A stretch of 8,944 bases of DNA from an uncultured Altererythrobacter sp. (lineage in GTDB: Bacteria > Pseudomonadota > Alphaproteobacteria > Sphingomonadales > Sphingomonadaceae): positions 1 through 8,944 of the forward strand of contig CAMPGP010000070.1 in NCBI GenBank assembly GCA_946885545.1, given 5' to 3'. Of the stretch, positions 5,341 to 8,944 are shown piece by piece (the stretch's first letter is position 1; each line of letters begins with the position of its first letter). The notes under the pieces were generated by a model. It had not been told where the DNA came from. It did not search any database and worked only from the letters and a program-made list of their open reading frames with translations. The position numbers were made by a program, and so were the translations under genes.

Positions 5341-6039
5341 ATGCACGCGCCCGCGCACGCCCCGATCCCGACGGATCTGTTGCTGACCGCCTACCGCAAC
5401 GGCATTTTTCCCATGGCCGACAGCCGCGACGACCCCGAGCTGTTCTGGGTCGAGCCACGCGAGCGCGCCATCATCCCCCTCGATGGTTTCCGGTGTTCGC
5501 GATCGCTCGCCAAGGTGTTGCGGCGCGGCGACTTCGAGGTCACCTGCAACCGTGCCTTCGCCGACGTCCTTAGCGCCTGCGCGGCGCCGCGCGCCGATCA
5601 CGAAGGAACTTGGATCAATCGCCGGATCGAGGGAGCATTCCACGCGCTCCACGCCGAGGGCCACGCGCACTCGATCGAATGCTGGCGTGGAGGCGAGCTG
5701 GTCGGCGGGCTCTACGGTCTCGCGCTCGACCGGGCGTTCTGCGGGGAAAGCATGTTCAGCCGCGCCGACAATGCCTCGAAAGTCGCCCTGGCCTGGCTCG
5801 TCGCGCTGCTGCGCGAGGCCGGCTATGCGCTGCTCGATTGCCAGTTCATGACCGCGCACCTGCGTTCACTGGGTGCGATCGAGATACCGCAGGCGCGCTA
5901 TTGCGTGTTGCTGGAACGGGCGCGGGGCGAACCGGACGCGACCTTGCCCGAAGCCTATTCGTCGCTGCTATCGGCCGCTGCGGGAGCGTCTTCCTCGCCC
6001 GGGAAGCTCATCGCGCAATCCTTGACCCAGACGTCGTAG
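5341..6039 (+). CDS. aat: Leucyl/phenylalanyl-tRNA--protein transferase
   Basis: A 232-residue Aat, which moves Leu or Phe from its tRNA to proteins starting with Arg or Lys, marking them for ClpS/ClpAP degradation in the bacterial N-end rule pathway (cytoplasm). Family segments are all present: LLLTAYRNGIFPMA (13-26), FWVEPRERAIIPLDGF (35-50), TWINRRIEGAFHALHAEGHA (90-109), HSIECWRGGELVGGLYGLAL (110-129), FCGESMFSRADNASKVAL (133-150) and TAHLRSLGAIEIPQARY (171-187). The ATG has no clear ribosome-binding site; an upstream ATG at 5330 is out of frame. Residues after about 193 go beyond the usual core: the last 27 or so are a Ser/Ala-rich tail encoded antisense to the end of the DUF2155 gene, an 85-base tail-to-tail overlap. 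It is divergent from tRNA-Trp with 90 bases between them. Confidence 0.96.
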   Translation: MHAPAHAPIPTDLLLTAYRNGIFPMADSRDDPELFWVEPRERAIIPLDGFRCSRSLAKVLRRGDFEVTCNRAFADVLSACAAPRADHEGTWINRRIEGAFHALHAEGHAHSIECWRGGELVGGLYGLALDRAFCGESMFSRADNASKVALAWLVALLREAGYALLDCQFMTAHLRSLGAIEIPQARYCVLLERARGEPDATLPEAYSSLLSAAAGASSSPGKLIAQSLTQTS

Positions 6040-6482
6040 ATCGGGTGTTCCACGACGTTGAGGCTGGGCGAATTCTTGAACAGCCAGCCCGAGAAGACCT
6101 TGCGCCATTCGCCGTCCTCGCCCGCGTCGCGGATCAGAACCTGGACGAAGGCACCGGTTTCGCGCGGCATTTCCCACGGCGCGGTGCGCTCGCAGGCGGA
6201 CATGCGCACGATCACATCGCCCACCCGGCGCGCCTCGCCAGGCTTCATCTCGAGATCCTGCGACAGGTTGTTGCGCTTGTTCAGAAGCCCGATCGTGGCG
6301 ACACGCTCGTCCATCGGCGTGCCTTCGACGTCTTCGCCGGCAGGCAGCGGCGGGGCGTCGGCACGCAGATCTTCGGGAATCTCGGTCTCGACCGGCTCCG
6401 GCTGAGGAGCTTCCTCTGTGCAGGCGGAGAGCGCGAAGGCGAGAGGAAGCGCCAGTACGAGAACCGCTACGGGGGAGCGCAT
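5955..6482 (-). CDS. DUF2155 family predicted lipoprotein
   Basis: A 175-residue protein with a lipoprotein-type signal (hydrophobic residues 4-18, lipobox LSAC with Cys21), then a Pro/Glu-rich linker to about residue 58, then the DUF2155 domain. The domain shows IGLLNKRNNLSQDLEMKPGE (64-83), VIVRMSACERTAPWEMP (90-106), FSGWLFKNSPSLNVVEHP (130-147) and IYDVWVKDC (148-156). Cys97 and Cys156 could pair as a disulfide in the periplasm. The tail is acidic (GEEDAPAAADSSDE). The family is common in alphaproteobacteria and has no established biochemical role that I can state. The ATG lies 2 bases after the NDUFA12 stop, so the two are translationally coupled. The last 85 bases overlap the 3' end of aat on the other strand. 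Confidence 0.9.
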   Translation of the reverse strand: MRSPVAVLVLALPLAFALSACTEEAPQPEPVETEIPEDLRADAPPLPAGEDVEGTPMDERVATIGLLNKRNNLSQDLEMKPGEARRVGDVIVRMSACERTAPWEMPRETGAFVQVLIRDAGEDGEWRKVFSGWLFKNSPSLNVVEHPIYDVWVKDCAMSFPGEEDAPAAADSSDE

Positions 6483-6484
6483 GC

Positions 6485-6883
6485 TCAACTGTCCGGCGAC
6501 CACGCTTCGTAGTCGCCCGTGGCCGCCGCCCTGCGCCCGCCACGCTGCAGCGCGCCCTGCGGTAGGTAGGCGCCACCGGTGCCGGTGGCGTTGGGCGTGT
6601 AGTCCGCCTCCCAGATCCGCGCGGGCGGCAGGCGGCTTTCGGGAACGTCGTCGAACGCGCCATGCAGCCACCCGTGCCATTCTGACGGCACCCGGCTCGC
6701 ATCGTTCGCGCCCTCGTAGATCACCCAGCGGCGCTCGCGTCCGTCCGGAGACTTCTTGCGCGCGCGAAAATAGCGGTTGCCCTGCGCGTCGGTGCCGACC
6801 TGCTCGCCGTGCCGCCAGCTGTCGAGCAGCGTGCCGATGGTCGCGCCATCCCACCAGGTGAAGATCTTGCCGAGGATGCTCAT
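6485..6883 (-). CDS. NDUFA12-family NADH:ubiquinone oxidoreductase subunit
   Basis: A 132-residue member of the NDUFA12 / B17.2 family, an accessory subunit of respiratory complex I kept by alphaproteobacteria and mitochondria; it sits on the matrix/cytoplasmic arm. Family features are IFTWWDGATIGTLL (7-20), RHGEQVGTDAQGNRYFRAR (24-42), RRWVIYEGANDASRVPSEWH (51-70), GWLHGAF (71-77) and a C-terminal TPNATGTGGAYLPQGAL (96-112). The ATG at 6883 gives the usual start; no Shine-Dalgarno is evident, and an in-frame TTG 45 bases upstream is less likely. It lies 61 bases after the DUF192 gene and 2 bases before the DUF2155 gene. The core nuo operon is not in this window, so this subunit is encoded apart from it. 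Confidence 0.94.
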   Translation of the reverse strand: MSILGKIFTWWDGATIGTLLDSWRHGEQVGTDAQGNRYFRARKKSPDGRERRWVIYEGANDASRVPSEWHGWLHGAFDDVPESRLPPARIWEADYTPNATGTGGAYLPQGALQRGGRRAAATGDYEAWSPDS

Positions 6884-6944
6884 GGAGCGGGCGGTTAGCC
6901 GATTCGGCCCCGGCGGCCAAGCGGGCAATCGCGCGTCGCCTCGC

Positions 6945-7433
6945 TCACCATTCGACCTTGTCCCCGGGCTCGATCCCGAGTTCCGCCGCGCGGCCGCCCG
7001 GAATCTCCAGCACCGCGCCGGTCATCCCGACCGCAGCGACCGAATCGAGCGAATAGGGCACCGTCTTGGCCGCGATGTTCATTATCCGACCGTCTGTGCC
7101 GACGAAGATGATGTCGAGCGGCAGCGGCGTGTTCTTCATCCAGAAGCTCGCGATGTCGGGCGGATTGCGCGGGAAGACCATGCCTTCCTTGGCCCCGAGT
7201 TCGGTACGGAACATGAGACCCCGCGCCTGTTCCTCGCGGGTTCGGGCGACTTCCACCCTGAACTCGTGGCGCTCGCCGTCGCTGATCACTGCCAGCGGGA
7301 CGACTTCGAGCCCGGAGACAGGGTGGCGCGATTCGACCGCTTGCGACGCCGGAGCGGCCTCGGCGGCAGGCTGCGGCGAACAGGCGGCGGCCAGCGCGGC
7401 GATGGCGAATACGGTCATTGGTCTGCGGCGCAT
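6945..7433 (-). CDS. DUF192 family exported protein, probable lipoprotein
   Basis: A 162-residue protein. Residues 1-18 form a short signal with arginines, a hydrophobic core and a lipobox-like AAAC (Cys18; the -3 residue is Ala, not the preferred Leu, so plain signal-peptidase I cleavage remains possible). A low-complexity Pro/Ala linker follows. The DUF192 domain (about 48-162) has FRVEVARTREEQARGLMFR (58-76), GMVFPRN (84-90), SFWMKNTPLPLDIIFVG (96-112) and VLEIPGGRAAELGIEPGDKV (141-160). The family is widespread and its biochemical function is not settled. The start has GAGGAG 8 bases upstream, inside the 3' end of recX, whose stop is 2 bases away, pointing to coupled translation with recX. 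Confidence 0.9.
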   Translation of the reverse strand: MRRRPMTVFAIAALAAACSPQPAAEAAPASQAVESRHPVSGLEVVPLAVISDGERHEFRVEVARTREEQARGLMFRTELGAKEGMVFPRNPPDIASFWMKNTPLPLDIIFVGTDGRIMNIAAKTVPYSLDSVAAVGMTGAVLEIPGGRAAELGIEPGDKVEW

Positions 7434-7435
7434 GC

Positions 7436-8008
7436 TTAGGGCTCCTCATCGCTCGACGCTTCGGCGACCCAACGTTCGGCCTCGTCCACGCTCGACGCCT
7501 CCAATACCGCGCGCGCCTGTTCGAATCCATGCCCCGCGCGGATCATCGCCGCGAGTTGCTTTTCGCGCCTTTCGCGATCGGGCGCCTTCTCGCCGAACGG
7601 CCCGAAGCGGCGCTTGCGTGCCTGCGTCAACGCCGCTTCGCGCCGCGCATGCTCGCCCGGTTCGACGCTCGCACGCACGTCCTCGTCGATACCGGCACCG
7701 CGCAAGGCCTGATCGACCCGTCGCGCGCCATAGCCGCGCCGCAGGAGCCCACCCGCCCTCGCACGGGCGTAAGCTTCGTCGTCGATGTAGCCGAGATCGA
7801 CGAAACGTGCGGCGATCGCGGCCGGTTCGGCCGGGCGCTCCCCATCCCATCCGCGCTCGCGCAGCTTGCGCACAAGATACCCTTCTAGCTTCGCGGCGCT
7901 GGTGGCGAAACGCGCGACATAAGCGAGCGCCAGCTCCTCCAGCCGGGCTGGATCGAGCGGGCGCGGCGGGCGCCGTTTGCCCCGTTCGTGCGTTGCATCG
8001 CGAGCCAT
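7436..8008 (-). CDS. recX: Regulatory protein RecX
   Basis: A 190-residue RecX, which binds RecA filaments and limits recombinase and SOS co-protease activity in the cytoplasm. The helical repeats are recognisable: LEELALAYVARFATSAAKLE (23-42), YLVRKLRERGW (44-54), IAARFVDLGYIDDEAYARAR (65-84), LLRRGYGARRVDQALRGAGI (88-107), and a basic later part (ALTQARKRRFGPFGE, 126-140) leading to a third repeat with AAMIRAGHGFEQARAVLE (153-170). The start MARDATHERGKRRPP at 8008 is preferred; the open frame reaches further upstream, but that part would run into the divergent gene and resembles nothing. The nearest purine run (AAGG) is only 3 bases from the ATG, a weak ribosome-binding site. recA is not in the window. 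It heads the minus-strand run recX, DUF192, NDUFA12, DUF2155. Confidence 0.92.
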   Translation of the reverse strand: MARDATHERGKRRPPRPLDPARLEELALAYVARFATSAAKLEGYLVRKLRERGWDGERPAEPAAIAARFVDLGYIDDEAYARARAGGLLRRGYGARRVDQALRGAGIDEDVRASVEPGEHARREAALTQARKRRFGPFGEKAPDRERREKQLAAMIRAGHGFEQARAVLEASSVDEAERWVAEASSDEEP

Positions 8009-8089
8009 TGGCCTTATTCGTGCCACACTCGTTGGGAAATGGGAAAGTTTGAAACTACGCCGTGCACGGGATAAGGGCGCATCGAGGGG

Positions 8090-8118
8090 ATAATGACGGC
8101 GCAATGTTGCGCGCTCAA
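8090..8118 (-). promoter_or_regulatory. Candidate recX promoter containing a palindrome
   Basis: Minus-strand TTGAGC (8118-8113), an exact 17-base spacer and CATTAT (8095-8090), both four of six to consensus, with start near 8083 and a leader of about 75 bases. The same AT-rich bases read GATAAT on the plus strand (8089-8094) and could be the -10 of the divergent ligase gene, although no good -35 for it is seen; TTGAAA at 8049-8054 followed by TAAGGG at 8072-8077 is an alternative for that gene. Confidence 0.4.
8099..8112. promoter_or_regulatory. Perfect palindromic operator-like site
   Basis: Arms GCGCAA and TTGCGC around the central TG. It lies wholly between the predicted -35 and -10 elements of recX and 26 bases before the ATG of the divergent ligase gene, the position expected of a repressor site that could control both. 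It does not match the alphaproteobacterial LexA pattern. The repeat is directly visible; the operator role is inferred. Confidence 0.38.
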
Positions 8119-8138
8119 GACGGGTAACGCCTCCTGAC

Positions 8139-8944
8139 ATGACCGATTCGAAAATGCTTCCGACGCCGAACGACTGCGCGCTGCCGCGCCGCCGATCGGA
8201 CTTCGCGACCTTCAACGAGGCGATCGACTACGCGGCGCGTAGCGAGAAGGGCCTCAACTTCCACGATATGCGTGGAACGCTGGAACGCGCCTATTCCTAT
8301 CGCGAGATGCGCGAGGATGCGCTGGCGATGGCGCGGCGGCTCGTCGCCGCGGGGATCGCCAAGGAAGATCGCGTGGCTCTGGTGGCGGAAACCGGGCCGG
8401 AGTTCGCCGCGCTGTTCTGCGCCTGCACTTATGTCGGCGCCTGGCCGGTGCCGCTGCCGCTGCCGACCAGCTTCGGCGGCAAGGACAGCTATATCGACCA
8501 GCTGGTCGTCCAGCTCGAAAGCTCCGATCCCAAGCTGTTCATCTATCCGCCCGAAATCGCCGAAATGGCGCAGGCCGCGGCCGAACGTCAGGGCTGCGAG
8601 GGCATCGACTGGGACAGCTTCGCCGCGCGCGAGGCGCCCGAATGCGAGCTGCCCGAAGCCAAGCCCGACGACATCTGCTACCTTCAGTATTCGAGCGGCT
8701 CGACCCGCTTCCCGACCGGCGTGGCGGTGACGCACGAAGCGCTGCTGCACAACCTGTTCGGCCATGCGACCGCAGTGGATCTCGGCGAAAACGACCGCGT
8801 GGTCAGCTGGCTGCCGTGGTATCACGACATGGGCCTGGTCGGCTGCTTCCTGTCGCCGATCGCCAACCAGGTGAGTTGCGACTACCTAAAGACCGAGCAC
8901 TTCGCGCGCCGCCCGCTCGCCTGGCTCGACCTGATCAGCCGCAA
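8139..8944 (+). CDS. Fatty-acyl-AMP ligase-like AMP-forming enzyme, N-terminal part
   Basis: The first 268 residues of an ANL-superfamily adenylating enzyme; the rest is beyond the right edge. It should activate a carboxylic acid, probably a fatty acid, as acyl-AMP for transfer to an acyl carrier protein or CoA. Visible motifs are YSYREMREDALAMARRLVAA (52-71), the phosphate-binding core motif YSSGSTRFPTGVAVTH (184-199) and WLPWYHDMGLVG (224-235), the last being typical of fatty-acyl-AMP ligases. In the core motif the lysine usual in TGxPKG is replaced by threonine (RFPTG). The ATG at 8139 is the first in frame after a stop at 8094; no clear ribosome-binding site is seen. It is divergent from recX. 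In sphingomonads and Caulobacter similar enzymes take part in sphingolipid synthesis next to serine palmitoyltransferase and an acyl carrier protein, but the genes that would show this are outside the window. Family confident; pathway a guess. Confidence 0.9.
   Translation, partial: MTDSKMLPTPNDCALPRRRSDFATFNEAIDYAARSEKGLNFHDMRGTLERAYSYREMREDALAMARRLVAAGIAKEDRVALVAETGPEFAALFCACTYVGAWPVPLPLPTSFGGKDSYIDQLVVQLESSDPKLFIYPPEIAEMAQAAAERQGCEGIDWDSFAAREAPECELPEAKPDDICYLQYSSGSTRFPTGVAVTHEALLHNLFGHATAVDLGENDRVVSWLPWYHDMGLVGCFLSPIANQVSCDYLKTEHFARRPLAWLDLISR

Noticed and set aside
5175..6039. A functional link between tRNA-Trp and the neighbouring tRNA-protein transferase gene
   Set aside because: Aat uses Leu- and Phe-tRNA chiefly; the genes are divergent and tRNA-Trp is better explained by the secE-nusG linkage, so adjacency alone is not evidence.
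6643..6656. A second LexA-like repeat, GAAC-N6-GAAC
   Set aside because: The spacing is 6, not 7, and it lies inside the NDUFA12 coding sequence.
8009..8215. A 69-residue N-terminal extension of RecX
   Set aside because: It would overlap the start of the divergent ligase gene and its promoter region and lacks RecX similarity.
1..8944. Mobile elements, CRISPR arrays, toxin-antitoxin or defence genes
   Set aside because: No transposase, integrase, direct-repeat array, terminal repeats or recognisable defence domains are visible on either strand.

Overview
This window looks like chromosomal DNA from a GC-rich alphaproteobacterium, most likely a sphingomonad of the Erythrobacteraceae type. The evidence is the L11/L1 and SecE/NusG genes, an NDUFA12-type complex I accessory subunit next to a DUF2155 lipoprotein (an alphaproteobacterial pairing), RecX, Aat, and a fatty-acyl-AMP-ligase-like enzyme at the right edge. 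The taxonomic call is an inference from protein character and base composition. No transposase, phage gene, CRISPR array or long repeat is visible.

Layout. (1) Positions 1-3066 hold the transcription/translation cluster on the minus strand, in transcription order secE (2923-2729), nusG (2693-2157), rplK (593-162) and rplA (157 off the left edge). A plus-strand gene for an exported two-lobed aspartic peptidase (1025-2110) sits between nusG and rplK, so rplK appears to need its own promoter, and a candidate exists at 705-732. (2) Positions 3188-4729 encode a plus-strand sodium:alanine (AGCS) symporter that ends at a strong hairpin terminator (4761-4804). The terminator is shared with a convergent 51-residue unknown protein gene (4977-4822). 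(3) A minus-strand tRNA-Trp(CCA) with encoded CCA lies at 5250-5175. Between it and the small gene are a LexA-like GTTC-N7-GTTC site and an EcfG-like promoter match. (4) aat (5341-6039) runs on the plus strand and overlaps tail to tail with the end of a minus-strand run: recX (8008-7436), a DUF192 lipoprotein (7433-6945), NDUFA12 (6883-6485) and a DUF2155 lipoprotein (6482-5955). (5) An acyl-AMP-forming enzyme gene begins at 8139 and runs off the right edge. It is divergent from recX, with a perfect palindrome in the shared control region.

How the genes work together. secE, nusG, rplK and rplA supply protein export, transcription elongation and the ribosomal L1 stalk/GTPase centre. In many bacteria tRNA-Trp, secE, nusG, rplK and rplA are contiguous; here the same order and strand survive but opposite-strand genes separate them at two points. 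The recX run mixes recombination control, two predicted lipoproteins and a respiratory assembly subunit, and looks like a loosely coupled operon.

Most of the window is ordinary core genome. The parts most worth a second look are the small unknown gene with its stress-type control sites, the palindrome inside the predicted recX promoter, the embedded peptidase, the antisense overlap of aat with the DUF2155 gene, and the altered phosphate-binding loop of the terminal ligase.
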